From a virus, in IMG/VR virus record IMGVR_UViG_3300032144_000012, positions 1-57,283 of that record: DNA of 57,283 nucleotides. One strand, 5' to 3'. Position 1 is the stretch's first letter; the number at the start of each line of letters is the position of its first letter. The position numbers were made by a program, and so were the translations under genes. The notes under the pieces are model-generated. The model was not told where the DNA came from. It saw only the letters and a list, made by a program, of their open reading frames with translations, and ran no database searches. Shown here one piece after another: positions 25,697-33,953 of this stretch.

Positions 25697-26158
25697 GTGG
25701 CATCGGGGGCGCTCTGGTTCGTGCTGTTCCTCCTCGGCTGCGGCCTGCTCGCCGCGACGCCGCGTCTCGGTTGGGCGACCGGCCGGGCGATCTCCCTGCG
25801 CCTCGCCATGCTCGTGTTCGTCGCCGCCGGAACCGTCGGCCTGTCCGGGCTCCTCGGCGACTTCCTCGACTGGGCGGTCACCTCGATCACGACGTGGGGG
25901 AACAACGCCGCTGTCGCCACGGTCGGCGCCGCCGTCATGTGGGTGGTGTGGCTGTCGCTGTGCGTGGTCTGGGCCGCCGGGTTCCTCCCGACGAAGGTCA
26001 TCCGGTTCGACCCGAACGACCTGCTGGCAGCGACCGGCCTGATCCTGCCCGCGGTCGCGGAGGCGATCCCCGGCGCGGCGGGGGACTTCTTCACCAACCT
26101 GTTCGACGCGATCGGCGAGTTCTTCGTCGACCTCGTCACCAGCTGGTTCGGGGGCTGA
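25697..26158 (+). CDS. Multi-pass membrane protein of FtsK-like operon
   Basis: 153 residues from the GTG at 25697, eight bases after AAGGGGAG; GTG 25688 is an alternative. Three or four membrane helices (about 2-20, 30-50, 68-95, with a further amphipathic part near 110-150) and a C-terminal DAIGEFFVDLVTSWFGG. No family recognised. Membrane proteins between the DUF2637 and FtsK-like genes suggest a membrane complex. Confidence 0.55.
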   Translation: MASGALWFVLFLLGCGLLAATPRLGWATGRAISLRLAMLVFVAAGTVGLSGLLGDFLDWAVTSITTWGNNAAVATVGAAVMWVVWLSLCVVWAAGFLPTKVIRFDPNDLLAATGLILPAVAEAIPGAAGDFFTNLFDAIGEFFVDLVTSWFGG

Positions 26159-26160
26159 CC

Positions 26161-27012
26161 GTGGACCTCGTCATCGCCACCATCGTCGTCCTGTACCTCA
26201 CTGGCGGGTTCGACAGGTACACCCTGCGCGCGACCCGCGGCGCGGCCGGGTTCGTCTCGGCTGGCGCGAAGGGCGCCGCCCGGCACGTGAAGGCCGAACG
26301 CGCGAAGACCGCGAAGCAGCGCGCCCGGGAACGCGACAGGCGACACGCCCGCATGTGGGCGTCCGGGTTCTGGGGCCGCGTCGGCGTCTGCGCCGAGAAG
26401 GGTGCGTGGATCGCGGGCCGCTGGACCGCGAACGGCGTCCGCACCGCGTGGGCCGGGGCGACCGCGGCACCCGAGGGCTACACGAAGGCCGCAGACGCCG
26501 CCGTCCAGCGCAAGGCCGAGCGGAAGGCCAAGCGCGCCGAAGCGAAGAAGCGCCGGCGCGAATCAGCGGACGCCCGGTTCCTGATGGGCGACGCCGAGCC
26601 ATTCATCCCTGACACCTCCGCCGCGACCGCGGCCGAGGACGCCACCCCGGAGGAGAACCCCGTGACCGACACCACCGACATCCGCGTGAGCGAACTGACG
26701 AACGTCGGCGACCTCATCGCCTGCACCCAGCGGCTCATCTCCCACGTCGAGGCGCTGAGCGACGACACCTACCAATACATCATGGCCGCCAGCGGTCTGC
26801 CTGAGGCGCTCAGCGAGGCCGGCTTCTCGACGCGGCTCATCGCGGGCGCTGTGGAGAGCGTGCAGGAGGCGCTCCTCGACATGCGCCCACTGCTGGCCGC
26901 CCAGGAAGCCCTCAGCTCGCTGCTGGCTGCCGCGAAGGCCGCGGCTGACATCGGTGACGCCGTGGAGGCGCAGGCCGCGTCGGGCGACGCCCAGAGGTTC
27001 GTGACGGCCTGA
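26161..27012 (+). CDS. Membrane-anchored basic/coiled protein of FtsK-like operon
   Basis: 283 residues, GTG start two bases after the previous stop. A short N-terminal membrane segment (LVIATIVVLYLTG) is followed by a strongly basic helical region (about 40-140, with KAERKAKRAEAKKRRRES) that could bind nucleic acid, then an acidic and helical C-terminal domain. Direct neighbour of the FtsK-like ATPase, with one base between them. Family not recognised; possible partner or DNA-binding adaptor of the translocase (inference). Confidence 0.55.
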   Translation: MDLVIATIVVLYLTGGFDRYTLRATRGAAGFVSAGAKGAARHVKAERAKTAKQRARERDRRHARMWASGFWGRVGVCAEKGAWIAGRWTANGVRTAWAGATAAPEGYTKAADAAVQRKAERKAKRAEAKKRRRESADARFLMGDAEPFIPDTSAATAAEDATPEENPVTDTTDIRVSELTNVGDLIACTQRLISHVEALSDDTYQYIMAASGLPEALSEAGFSTRLIAGAVESVQEALLDMRPLLAAQEALSSLLAAAKAAADIGDAVEAQAASGDAQRFVTA

Positions 27013-27013
27013 C

Positions 27014-28837
27014 ATGACACAGACGACCGCCGCCCCTAGGCAGGCCGAGGTTCGGGAGCCTTCCGCGTTCGCGATGCTCCCGGCGACCGTGGCCGCGCTG
27101 GCGTGGCGCACCCGCTGGCACACCGCACCTGTCACCGCCGGTGCCGTGGTGTGGGTGGCCGGATGCGCCACGCCAGAGGTCGCGGCGCTCGTCATGTCGG
27201 TGGTGTCCGGGCTCGCGTACCGCGCGGCCCGGCACCCCCGCCCCCGGAAGCGGAAGTACCTGTCCGAGCGGGAGCGGTACACCCTCGCCCTGTGGGGGAC
27301 CGCCTGCACGGCGTGGGCGGTCGCCGTCTCCGCCTTGGCACCGGAGCCGCTCTGGTCCGCTGCCGCCCTGGCCGCCCTGACCGCCTTCCCCGCGGTCAGG
27401 TGGGTCACGTCCCGTCGGGTCCGCGCCCGGAAGGTCAGCCGGGACGCCGCTAGGTACGTGACGGCGTGGGACAAGGTCGTCGCCGTCATCGGACACCTGG
27501 AGGTCCGCGCATCCCACGTCCTGCGCGACACCATCGTCGTGCCCGGTGACGGTGCCGTCAGCTTCGTCGTCCAACTCCGCACGCACGCCGAGAACGTCGC
27601 GACAGCCGAAGTGCGCAAGGCCATCGAATTGCTCTTGGACCTCCCGCACGGGGCGCTCACCCTCGCGATCGTCGGCGACAGCGTGAAGCTGCTGCGGGTC
27701 ACGATCAGCCCGAAGCACCACCTCGCCGCCGCGCCTGTGCCCTACTCCGGGCCCAAGGTCCAGCCGGACGGGCGCATCCTCATCGCCCGCACCCCCGACG
27801 GCCGGCGGGTCGGCCCGCGCGTGTTCGACAAGGACGGCGTGAAGCACATGTGGATCAACGGGGGGACGGGGACGGGGAAGTCCACTACCGCTGCGATCAC
27901 GCTCATGGCCCCCGTCATCGACGGCCACGAGTTGCTGATCTACCTCGACGGGAACGGTGGAACCTCTCTGTCCCCGGAACTCGAGCCGCTCATGACCGTG
28001 ATCGCCGAAACGCCGGAGGAGTGGCGCGCGGCGATCGATGCGTTCGGCGCCCTGCTCGACTACCGAGCGGCGACCCGGAGGCGGATCACGAGTTGGCGCG
28101 GCAAGGGCAACGAGCCGTACCTCGCCGTCCGGCTGGTCATCGAGGAGGCCCCGGAGGTCTCCCCGCAGGTCTCAGGCCGCCACCACCAGACCGTCGCACG
28201 CGCCGGACGGGTCGGCCGCAAGCTCGGCCTCGGCACCACTCAGATCAGCCAGGGCACGAACGCCGACCAGCTCGTCGGCGGCACCGCGTGGCGAATGAAC
28301 GCCACACAGACGATCATCCACCGGCCCGGCGACAGCCAGAACGCGAACAAGGCAGCAGCCAGCGCGAACACCGGCCACCTCCGCGGCGTGGACCCGATGC
28401 GCTTACCCCCCGAGGAGGGCTGGGTCGCGCTGATCGACAACGGCGTAGTAGTTCACCAGGCGCGCGTCGAGTACGCAGAGCCCCAGGAGCGAGCCGCATA
28501 CACGGCCGGGTTCACCACGCCGCAGTTCACGGACGGCGAGCGGGCCGTGGTCGAGACGATCCTCAACGCCGAGCCGGAACCCAGCGAGGAGTCGGTGGCC
28601 GAGCAGAAGACGACCCGGGAACGTCTCGTGGACGTCCTGCGCGCGCACAAGCGCATCACCCTCGGCGGGATCGCCGGGCCGGGCGGCAGCGAACGCCCTC
28701 ACGCCGAGTGCGACGCGGACGGCTGCCCCGGCTGGAACGTGTCCCGCACCCAGACATCTAGGCACCTGATCGCCCTCCAGTCCGAGGGCGTCGTCTCACA
28801 GGAGGACAAGCAATGGTTCGTCGTCTCGCCGTCGTAG
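27014..28837 (+). CDS. FtsK/SpoIIIE-family DNA translocase (TraB/TraSA-like)
   Basis: 607 residues. N-terminal hydrophobic segments (about 38-70 and 90-130) would anchor it in the membrane; the motor has Walker A GGTGTGKS (283-290), Walker B RLVIEEAPEV (373-382) and a sensor-like LGLGTTQISQGTNADQL. The C-terminal 75 residues resemble a winged helix, the place of the DNA-recognising gamma domain in FtsK and TraB. In actinobacterial conjugation a single such hexameric pump moves double-stranded DNA between cells. Typical phages lack it, so it may move episomal or chromosomal DNA from lysogens, or aid segregation. Transfer function is inferred from family and neighbours. Confidence 0.85.
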   Translation: MTQTTAAPRQAEVREPSAFAMLPATVAALAWRTRWHTAPVTAGAVVWVAGCATPEVAALVMSVVSGLAYRAARHPRPRKRKYLSERERYTLALWGTACTAWAVAVSALAPEPLWSAAALAALTAFPAVRWVTSRRVRARKVSRDAARYVTAWDKVVAVIGHLEVRASHVLRDTIVVPGDGAVSFVVQLRTHAENVATAEVRKAIELLLDLPHGALTLAIVGDSVKLLRVTISPKHHLAAAPVPYSGPKVQPDGRILIARTPDGRRVGPRVFDKDGVKHMWINGGTGTGKSTTAAITLMAPVIDGHELLIYLDGNGGTSLSPELEPLMTVIAETPEEWRAAIDAFGALLDYRAATRRRITSWRGKGNEPYLAVRLVIEEAPEVSPQVSGRHHQTVARAGRVGRKLGLGTTQISQGTNADQLVGGTAWRMNATQTIIHRPGDSQNANKAAASANTGHLRGVDPMRLPPEEGWVALIDNGVVVHQARVEYAEPQERAAYTAGFTTPQFTDGERAVVETILNAEPEPSEESVAEQKTTRERLVDVLRAHKRITLGGIAGPGGSERPHAECDADGCPGWNVSRTQTSRHLIALQSEGVVSQEDKQWFVVSPS

Positions 28838-29052
28838 GCGCATCCCTCATCGCAGCGGTCGCGGCGTGGCCGGTGGTGTGGTCCCTGGCTGGGGTGACCC
28901 TCGCGTCGGGCGCCGGCCCGGCCGGGCAGATCCCCGCGACCATCGGGATCCTCGGCGGCATCGCCCTCCTCGCGGGGTTCATCGCCGGACTGGTCGTGCC
29001 GTACTGCGTGACCAAGCGCCCGGTGCCCGACGTGGCGGAGATCGGCTCGTGA
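28813..29052 (+). CDS. Small two-helix membrane protein
   Basis: 79 residues; the ATG lies 25 bases inside the translocase gene behind GGAGGACAAG. Two membrane helices (about 5-28 and 40-66) with a short polar end. Translationally linked to the FtsK-like gene; function unknown. Confidence 0.55.
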   Translation: MVRRLAVVGASLIAAVAAWPVVWSLAGVTLASGAGPAGQIPATIGILGGIALLAGFIAGLVVPYCVTKRPVPDVAEIGS

Positions 29053-29294
29053 ACGACGGCCGCGCCTTCTACGTGGAACGTCCGACGTGCGCCTGGTGCG
29101 AGCGCGAGGGCGTGGAGCAGTGCGCGCACGGCGACTGGTGCTGCCCTGACCACGTCCATGACCACGACGCGCAGGTCGACGAGGTCATCGCCCGAGGCAT
29201 GCGCTCGGAACAGTTCGTCGACCGGGTCATCCTCGTCGCCGCGATCGGCGTCGTCGTGCTCCTGGCGTTCGCGTTGAAGGCGGTGCTCGAGTGA
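29049..29294 (+). CDS. Zinc-motif protein with C-terminal membrane helix
   Basis: 81 residues, GTGA overlap. The N-terminal part has closely spaced Cys/His residues (CAWCEREG, QCAHGDWCCPDHVHDHD), a likely zinc site, and the end is a membrane helix (VILVAAIGVVVLLAFAL). A tail-anchored zinc protein of unknown role. Confidence 0.55.
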   Translation: MNDGRAFYVERPTCAWCEREGVEQCAHGDWCCPDHVHDHDAQVDEVIARGMRSEQFVDRVILVAAIGVVVLLAFALKAVLE

Positions 29295-29440
29295 GCGAGC
29301 CCCTGGACGCTGTCGCGGTCGCGTACGAGGCGGTGCGCGCCGCTGAGCCCACCGAGTACGTGACGGACCCGGTCGAGGTGGCCGCCCTGATCGCCGCGTC
29401 ACCCTTTGCTCCCCGCCGGCGCCCGTGGTGGCGTAGGTGA
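29291..29440 (+). CDS. Very small protein
   Basis: 49 residues, GTGA overlaps on both sides. Acidic helix (DAVAVAYEAVRAAEP) with a basic, Trp-containing end (RRRPWWRR). Supported by overlap with neighbours; function unknown. Confidence 0.45.
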   Translation: MSEPLDAVAVAYEAVRAAEPTEYVTDPVEVAALIAASPFAPRRRPWWRR

Positions 29441-30003
29441 ACGGGAAGGGCCACTACGCCCTCGGCGCGTCCGCCGGCCTGGTGTACGCGCAGCTGGCGC
29501 CGGTGACGTGGTGGCAGGGCATCCTGGCCGTCCCGGTCGCGGCGGGAGTGTCGTACGCCGCCGTGTCCCCGGACATCGACCAGTCGAAGCTCTGGCGCTG
29601 GCTGGACAAGCCCGTACCGGACGAGGCCCTCGGCAACGGCGGCCCCATGCAGCACCGGGGGGTTTCGCACTGGTGGGGGATCTTCGCTGCCCTGACGTGG
29701 GTGTGGTGGACGGCGACACCCCGCGACCTGTGGTTCGGGCTGCTGTTCGCCGTCCTCGGCGCCGTCATGGCGGGCTGGTGGTCGCACCTGGCCGCCGATG
29801 CCGTCGTCGGGCGTGCCGGTCAGGGCCGCCGCGCGGGGGTTCCGCTGCTGCCGTGGTGGGCGCACATCGGGCTCGGGTTCAAGTGCGGCGGGCCCGTCGA
29901 GCGAGCCCTCACCTACGTCGTGCCGGTAGCCGTCCTGGCCTGGTCGATCTGGCACGCCCCAATCGCCCACGACGCGTGGGCATTCACCACAGGAGGAATC
30001 TGA
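29437..30003 (+). CDS. YdjM-like membrane-bound metal-dependent hydrolase (DUF457)
   Basis: 188 residues. Several membrane helices plus the conserved histidine/aspartate pattern of the YdjM/DUF457 family: an N-terminal GHYALGASAGL, SPDIDQSK, and HRGVSHWW, with a later GWWSHLAADAV. Relatives are predicted phospholipase-C-like, membrane-bound metal hydrolases that often occur in phages, prophages and SOS regulons. Substrate unknown. It follows the translocase module and is coupled to its neighbours by overlapping codons. Confidence 0.75.
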   Translation: MNGKGHYALGASAGLVYAQLAPVTWWQGILAVPVAAGVSYAAVSPDIDQSKLWRWLDKPVPDEALGNGGPMQHRGVSHWWGIFAALTWVWWTATPRDLWFGLLFAVLGAVMAGWWSHLAADAVVGRAGQGRRAGVPLLPWWAHIGLGFKCGGPVERALTYVVPVAVLAWSIWHAPIAHDAWAFTTGGI

Positions 30004-30149
30004 TGGGTCCGAGCAAGCGCAAGCAGCAGTCCAAGGCCGCGGAGAAGTGGATGCTGAACACGTTCCTCACGACCGACGAGGCGAAGGCCGGCGGGGTGGT
30101 GCGCCGCGCGAAGCGGTCGAAGCTCAAGCCCTCGCGCGGCAAGCGGTAG
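30003..30149 (+). CDS. Short basic protein
   Basis: 48 residues, ATG overlapping the previous stop. Very rich in Lys/Arg (SKRKQQSKAAEKW, RRAKRSKLKPSRGKR), probably nucleic-acid binding. No family recognised. Confidence 0.5.
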   Translation: MGPSKRKQQSKAAEKWMLNTFLTTDEAKAGGVVRRAKRSKLKPSRGKR

Positions 30150-30211
30150 TGACGGCGTGGCGGACCCTGCCGATCGAGCAGGCGTGGACACTGGTCGCAG
30201 GAGGGAACTGA
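30149..30211 (+). CDS. Possible 20-residue leader-like peptide
   Basis: GTG overlapping the upstream TAG, and stop overlapping the next ATG (ATGA), so it would bridge two genes by coupled translation; it ends over a GGAGGG ribosome site. Too short to judge by content (MTAWRTLPIEQAWTLVAGGN). Confidence 0.3.
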   Translation: MTAWRTLPIEQAWTLVAGGN

Positions 30212-30609
30212 TGGCCGAGTACATCGTCAAGCCGAGCCGCGACGAGGACTTCTACGTCAGCTGGTCGACCGAGGTGGACGCCCCGACGGCTTGCGGTCCG
30301 CGCGTCTGGCTGTCTCAGCACCTCGGCGGCAAAGCGGGAGCGGCTGAACGCTTCGACCGAGCTGATCTGCACGGCTCAAGCTGCCGGGTGCGGTCCGAGG
30401 AAACTGGCCACTCCTGGTACGGCTGGGGGGACGATGACTTCCTCGTGATGGAGGTCGAGATCGCCAACCGCAGGTTCGACGGTGCGTACCGGTGCCCTCG
30501 GTCGAATCTCCGTGCGATGTGCGAACGTATGCTTGCCGACGAGGACGCCGACGTGTCGGATCTGCTCGTGTTCGAGGCGTACGAGGACGAGACAGCGGGT
30601 GGCTCCTGA
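30211..30609 (+). CDS. Hypothetical protein
   Basis: 132 residues from the ATG at 30211, directly after GGAGGGA. Acidic, with aromatic-rich strands (FYVSWSTEVDAP, SWYGWGDDDFLVMEVE) and a C-terminal helix. Resembles small phage proteins of unknown role; soluble, no motif recognised. Confidence 0.6.
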   Translation: MAEYIVKPSRDEDFYVSWSTEVDAPTACGPRVWLSQHLGGKAGAAERFDRADLHGSSCRVRSEETGHSWYGWGDDDFLVMEVEIANRRFDGAYRCPRSNLRAMCERMLADEDADVSDLLVFEAYEDETAGGS

Positions 30610-30953
30610 TGGACGGGATGACCGACGAGCGCCTCGCGGAGATCGCCACGCGGCGTGCAGCAGTGAGCGGCACGTGGCACCACGAACACGACAGCGACCA
30701 CCCCGAGCACGGTTGTGTCCATATCGGCAACTACGGCTGGACCGCTGGCTGGATGTCGTGCGGCGCGCAGGCCAGCCCGCACTACGACGAGGACACCGAG
30801 CAGGGCCACGCCGATGCCGAGTTCATCGCTCACGCACCGGAGGACGTGGAGTTGCTGCATGCCGAGGTGCTCCGCCTCCGCGCCGAACTCGCCCGGCGCG
30901 AGAACGCCGAGTGGTGGGACGTCGATGCCTACGGTGGCGGCGGTGACGCCTGA
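30609..30953 (+). CDS. Hypothetical protein with HADAEFIAHAPEDV motif
   Basis: 114 residues, ATG overlapping the previous stop. The segment GHADAEFIAHAPEDVELLHAEVLRL near the end is a recurrent pattern in small actinophage proteins; the front half holds several His residues (WHHEHDSDHPEHGC). Function unknown. Confidence 0.6.
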   Translation: MDGMTDERLAEIATRRAAVSGTWHHEHDSDHPEHGCVHIGNYGWTAGWMSCGAQASPHYDEDTEQGHADAEFIAHAPEDVELLHAEVLRLRAELARRENAEWWDVDAYGGGGDA

Positions 30954-31198
30954 TGCCCGAGCTGACCGGCGAGCCGTTCGCCGAAATGCGCCGCTGGAGG
31001 CGCCTCACGCCAGAGGAGGTGCAGGACTTGCCGACCGGCGCGCCCGTGAGAGTCACGGGCGCAATCAACCTCACGGGCGTCGTCGAGCAGGCCGGTTCGG
31101 TGGTGCGGGTCAGACACGCAGGCGGGGTGTCCAACGTCGCGAACCTCGACGGGCAGGGCCCCCTCGCCCGCGCCTTCTACACCCGGAGGGACGCCTGA
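30953..31198 (+). CDS. Small hypothetical protein
   Basis: 81 residues, ATG overlap on both sides. Beta-rich core (GAPVRVTGAINLTGVVEQAGSV), no recognised motif. Confidence 0.5.
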   Translation: MPELTGEPFAEMRRWRRLTPEEVQDLPTGAPVRVTGAINLTGVVEQAGSVVRVRHAGGVSNVANLDGQGPLARAFYTRRDA

Positions 31199-31482
31199 TG
31201 CCCGCCTACGGCACGCCGCTGCGCGACCTCATCCACTTCGAGCACCAGCCCGACGGCACCAGCCGCGTCGCGCCGGGACCAGAACCGGTGCGGATCCCCG
31301 AGACGCTCCAGCCCGCCCGCGACTATTACCCGTTCCCCGTCTTCATGCCCGGCATGAACGACCTGCCACCGCACGAGGTGCTCGTCGCCGAGCTCGCCCG
31401 CCTCAAGGCCGAGCGTCGTGCCCAGCGTCGTGAGCGCGCCACCCGCCGCCGTCTCCTGCGCCCCGCAAGAGTAACCCCGTGA
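31198..31482 (+). CDS. Small hypothetical protein
   Basis: 94 residues, ATG overlap with the previous stop. N-terminus Pro/His-rich, then a charged helix (EVLVAELARLKAERRAQRRERATRRR) that is strongly basic. Could bind nucleic acid; unproven. Confidence 0.5.
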   Translation: MPAYGTPLRDLIHFEHQPDGTSRVAPGPEPVRIPETLQPARDYYPFPVFMPGMNDLPPHEVLVAELARLKAERRAQRRERATRRRLLRPARVTP

Positions 31483-31805
31483 GTCCGCTCACCTGGCTCC
31501 GTCGCCGTCCCGCGCCCGCGCCTGCTGGCCCGTGGTGGACCCGCATCGGCGAAGACGTCACCCTCACCGAAGCGGAGGCCGCCGCGGCGCCACTCGGAAC
31601 CAGGGTCCAGCTCGCTGCCGCCGACGGGCACGTAATGGCCGTCGTCCGAGACGACCTCCCAGGCTTCTACCCATGGTCGGTGGAGAACTCGCGCTGGTAC
31701 ACCAACTCGCGTGGCGAGGAGGTCCGCGACGCCGCATGCACGGACTACACCCTCAGCGTTGCGCGGCGGGTCACGGTCCTGAGCCCTGTGCGGGTGACAT
31801 GGTGA
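31479..31805 (+). CDS. Small hypothetical protein
   Basis: 108 residues, GTGA overlap. Contains WWTRIGEDVTLTEAEAAAAPLG and a beta-rich end (YTLSVARRVTVLSPVRV). Similar in style to other short proteins here that contain PLGTRVQ- or PIGATV-type strands (compare 34462 and 51661). Unknown function. Confidence 0.5.
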   Translation: MSPLTWLRRRPAPAPAGPWWTRIGEDVTLTEAEAAAAPLGTRVQLAAADGHVMAVVRDDLPGFYPWSVENSRWYTNSRGEEVRDAACTDYTLSVARRVTVLSPVRVTW

Positions 31806-31951
31806 CCGAGATCCGCACCGCCAGCTGCTGCGGCGGCCACCACTACTCGTGCTGCGCGAGCTTCGACGACGGGCCGCCGATCGTGTGCTGCGGCCGATGC
31901 CCATGCGCGCCCAACGAGGACATCCCCGGAACTGTCGGACCCCCCGCGTAG
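31802..31951 (+). CDS. Cysteine-rich mini-protein
   Basis: 49 residues, GTGA overlap. Eight cysteines in about 35 residues (SCCGGHHYSCC, VCCGRCPC), arranged like a small zinc-binding or metallothionein-like peptide. Last gene of the 24.5-32 kb operon, followed by a stem-loop. Confidence 0.5.
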   Translation: MTEIRTASCCGGHHYSCCASFDDGPPIVCCGRCPCAPNEDIPGTVGPPA

Positions 31952-32040
31952 ACTCGGACACCCGGTGGCGGCTTCGCACGGCGGCCTGACGCAGGGGGCC
32001 GCGCCGGACCAGCCGCGGCGGGCATGTGGACCGCTACCGG

Positions 32041-32071
32041 AGCCCCTGCCCGTCGTTACCGGGCGGGGGCT
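32041..32071 (+). terminator. Stem-loop between convergent genes
   Basis: AGCCCCTGCCCG (32041-32052) pairs with CGGGCGGGGGCT (32060-32071), one mismatch, loop TCGTTAC, followed by TCGTG. It lies in the 176-base gap before the reverse membrane gene and closes the forward operon. Nothing else is evident in this gap. Confidence 0.75.
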
Positions 32072-32127
32072 TCGTGCTACTCGAAAGGTCGGCTTTACAG
32101 TCGCGGCGGATGGGTCGACTCGCTCGG

Positions 32128-32442
32128 TCACCGGTAGACGGTGGTCTCCTTGTCCTTCGAGAACCGGTTGATGAGGATCGCAATCGGCCACCCCGTGACC
32201 GCCCAGAGACCGCAGGTGCAGACGCTCGCGATCAGGTGGAACGTGTGGTTCGTCTTCCGCCGCGACTTCGTCACCGCCCTCGACGGCCCCGCCTGCACCA
32301 CCACCTGCTGAGGCACCGAGTCCTCCACCCACAGCGGCCAGCCGTGCGGCGGGTCACCCCACGCCGGGTCCGGCTTCCAGTCCGCCGGCGGCGTCCACCC
32401 CTTCGGCGGCGCGGGCCAGTTCGGTGGCGGGTTGAAACGCAT
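32128..32442 (-). CDS. Small membrane protein with Pro/Trp-rich N-terminus
   Basis: 104 residues. First third has repeated PP-W motifs (NWPAPPKGWTPPADWKPDP), then a segment with TKSRRKTNHTFHLI and a hydrophobic region SVCTCGLWAVTGWPIAILIN of one or two membrane helices. This architecture is frequent in actinobacterial and phage membrane proteins. Its location in the lysogeny block, downstream of the integrase on the same strand, suggests expression from the prophage, possibly in superinfection immunity (inference). Confidence 0.6.
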   Translation of the reverse strand: MRFNPPPNWPAPPKGWTPPADWKPDPAWGDPPHGWPLWVEDSVPQQVVVQAGPSRAVTKSRRKTNHTFHLIASVCTCGLWAVTGWPIAILINRFSKDKETTVYR

Positions 32443-32558
32443 CGCGGCCCCCTGAGACCTCGGGCGCCGTCCTGGCGCCGGCCGGGCACCGGTCTACCTC
32501 ATCCGTGCTTCCGGTGTGACGTGAATGGGGAAGAACGGGGCGAACGGGGGATGTGAGC

Positions 32559-33443
32559 TCAGGCCAGCACCGGGAGGACGGACACGGCCGCGTGCGCCCG
32601 CGCGGGCTGCACGTACACGTACTTCTGCGTCGTCGCGAGCGATGCGTGCCCGAGAAGGACCTGCACCACGCGGATGTCGGCGCCGTTCTCGACCATCGTC
32701 GTCGCGAACCACCTGCGGAGGCTGTGACACGTCCCAGGGACCGCGGCACGGTCCATGGCCCGGCTCAGGCCGATGATGACGCTCTTGACGTTCACGGGGC
32801 GCGCGGTCGCCTGACGCGAGGGGAACCAGTAGCCGCGGTCGGGTGCGGACAGGCGGGCGTACTCGAGGATCAGGTCGTGGACGGGCACGTATCGGGTCTT
32901 GTCGCCCTTGCCGATCACTTCCATGACGCCCGCGTGGTGGTCGATGTCTTCGGCGCGGACCTTCGCGATCTCGTGGGCGCGTAGGCCGGCGTAGGCGCCG
33001 AGCAGGGCCATGCCGCGGGTGCGGGTGCGGATCTGGGAGGTGAGGAGGGCTTGGATGTGCGCGTTGAGGATGGGGCGCATCTGTCCGTTGGGCACCTTGG
33101 GGGACGTGATGCCGTCCATGGGGTTGTCGGCCCTGATGCCTTGCCCGACGAGGTAGGAGTGCCACGCCCGGAGCCCGAAGTAGTAGGTGGACCGGCTGTT
33201 CTTGGACAGGTCGGGGCGGGCGAGGTACATGAGGATGTCGTCTTCGTCGAGGTGGAAGACGTCGAGTCCTTCGACGGTGGCGAGGCGCCGGATCTGTCTG
33301 GGGCGTTCGGTGGCGGTGGTCTCGGCCAGTCCGGCTGCTCGCATGCGTGTGGTCCAGCGGCGGAGCTGTGGTTCGAGGTGGAGGGCCGGGAGCGGCGACG
33401 GTGACGCTGTGTAGACCTCTGCGGTTCTCTGAGTCATCCCCAT
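32559..33443 (-). CDS. int: Tyrosine-family site-specific integrase
   Basis: 294 residues from the ATG at 33443 (ATG 33437 is possible; an upstream TTG is unlikely). The N-terminal core-binding/SAM-like domain (about 10-115) precedes the catalytic domain with R155 (AYAGLRAHEIAKV), K180/K182 (GKGDKTRYVP), H240 and R243 (CHSLRRW), H266 (LLGHASLATT) and nucleophile Y275 (QKYVYV). No long arm-type domain, so it is a compact, XerC-like recombinase. It integrates the phage genome at an attB not visible here. Two genes of the same strand flank it. Confidence 0.9.
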   Translation of the reverse strand: MGMTQRTAEVYTASPSPLPALHLEPQLRRWTTRMRAAGLAETTATERPRQIRRLATVEGLDVFHLDEDDILMYLARPDLSKNSRSTYYFGLRAWHSYLVGQGIRADNPMDGITSPKVPNGQMRPILNAHIQALLTSQIRTRTRGMALLGAYAGLRAHEIAKVRAEDIDHHAGVMEVIGKGDKTRYVPVHDLILEYARLSAPDRGYWFPSRQATARPVNVKSVIIGLSRAMDRAAVPGTCHSLRRWFATTMVENGADIRVVQVLLGHASLATTQKYVYVQPARAHAAVSVLPVLA

Positions 33444-33453
33444 AAGTCGGTGT

Positions 33454-33514
33454 CCCGTAACGGGCGTGATCGACTCAAGTGGTGCACTCGTCAATCATCC
33501 GTTCGGGGGATTGA
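33454..33514. other. Inverted repeats between integrase and repressor
   Basis: The 75-base gap holds CCCGT-A-ACGGG (33454-33464) just upstream of the integrase start and TCAATC (33491-33496) with GATTGA (33509-33514). These could be regulator or recombinase arm sites. No attP core or tRNA-like sequence could be recognised. Confidence 0.35.
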
Positions 33515-33518
33515 TCAA

Positions 33519-33953
33519 CTAGGCCGCACGCCGCGTATGCGTAGATTCACCCAGTGTGCGCAGGTGAACGCGGTTGTAACGGGAGGTAACCGCTCGGTTG
33601 CGGGAGCCGCAAATGGCGTGGACCTTCGGAGTCGTAGGTCTACGTTCCTCAAGCTTACGTCCTCGACGGGGGCGAACCGTCGGCGACTGCGGAGGCTCCG
33701 GGAGCGAAGTAGACCGCAACTCGCCGACCTTCGGCGGCTCCCCGACGAAGACGGCGATACGGACGCCCAGCGCTTGGGCGAGGACGTTGAGCTCGTCCAG
33801 CGCGTAGGGCGTTTCGCCGCTGACCCGTCGGCTCATCGCCTGGGGGGAGATGCCGAGCAGCGTGGCGACGTCGGACTGGCTGAGGCCGCGGAGGTTGACC
33901 CACCGCTTGACCTCGCGAGCGACGCCGGCTGAGAAGTCCTCTGAATCGGTCAT
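33519..33953 (-). CDS. XRE-family repressor (immunity repressor candidate)
   Basis: 144 residues. HTH in the first half (about 24-62: LSQSDVATLLGISPQAMSRRVSGETPYALDELNVLAQALGV), then a basic Arg/Pro-rich tail, without a LexA-like protease domain. Divergent from the Cro-like gene at 34068, with whose HTH region it shares many residues. Its promoter places the start point close to the ATG, so the message looks leaderless. Together with the integrase on the same strand this is the expected lysogeny transcript. Confidence 0.8.
   Translation of the reverse strand: MTDSEDFSAGVAREVKRWVNLRGLSQSDVATLLGISPQAMSRRVSGETPYALDELNVLAQALGVRIAVFVGEPPKVGELRSTSLPEPPQSPTVRPRRGRKLEERRPTTPKVHAICGSRNRAVTSRYNRVHLRTLGESTHTRRAA

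Noticed and set aside
31952-32127. Possible small RNA or gene in the gap between convergent genes
   Set aside because: Only the terminator-like stem-loop could be supported; no start/ribosome site or promoter seen.
32443-32558. Possible attP downstream of the integrase
   Set aside because: A GGCGCC-GTCCT-GGCGCC stem is seen, but no tRNA-like or core-type sequence, so an att site cannot be claimed without the host site.
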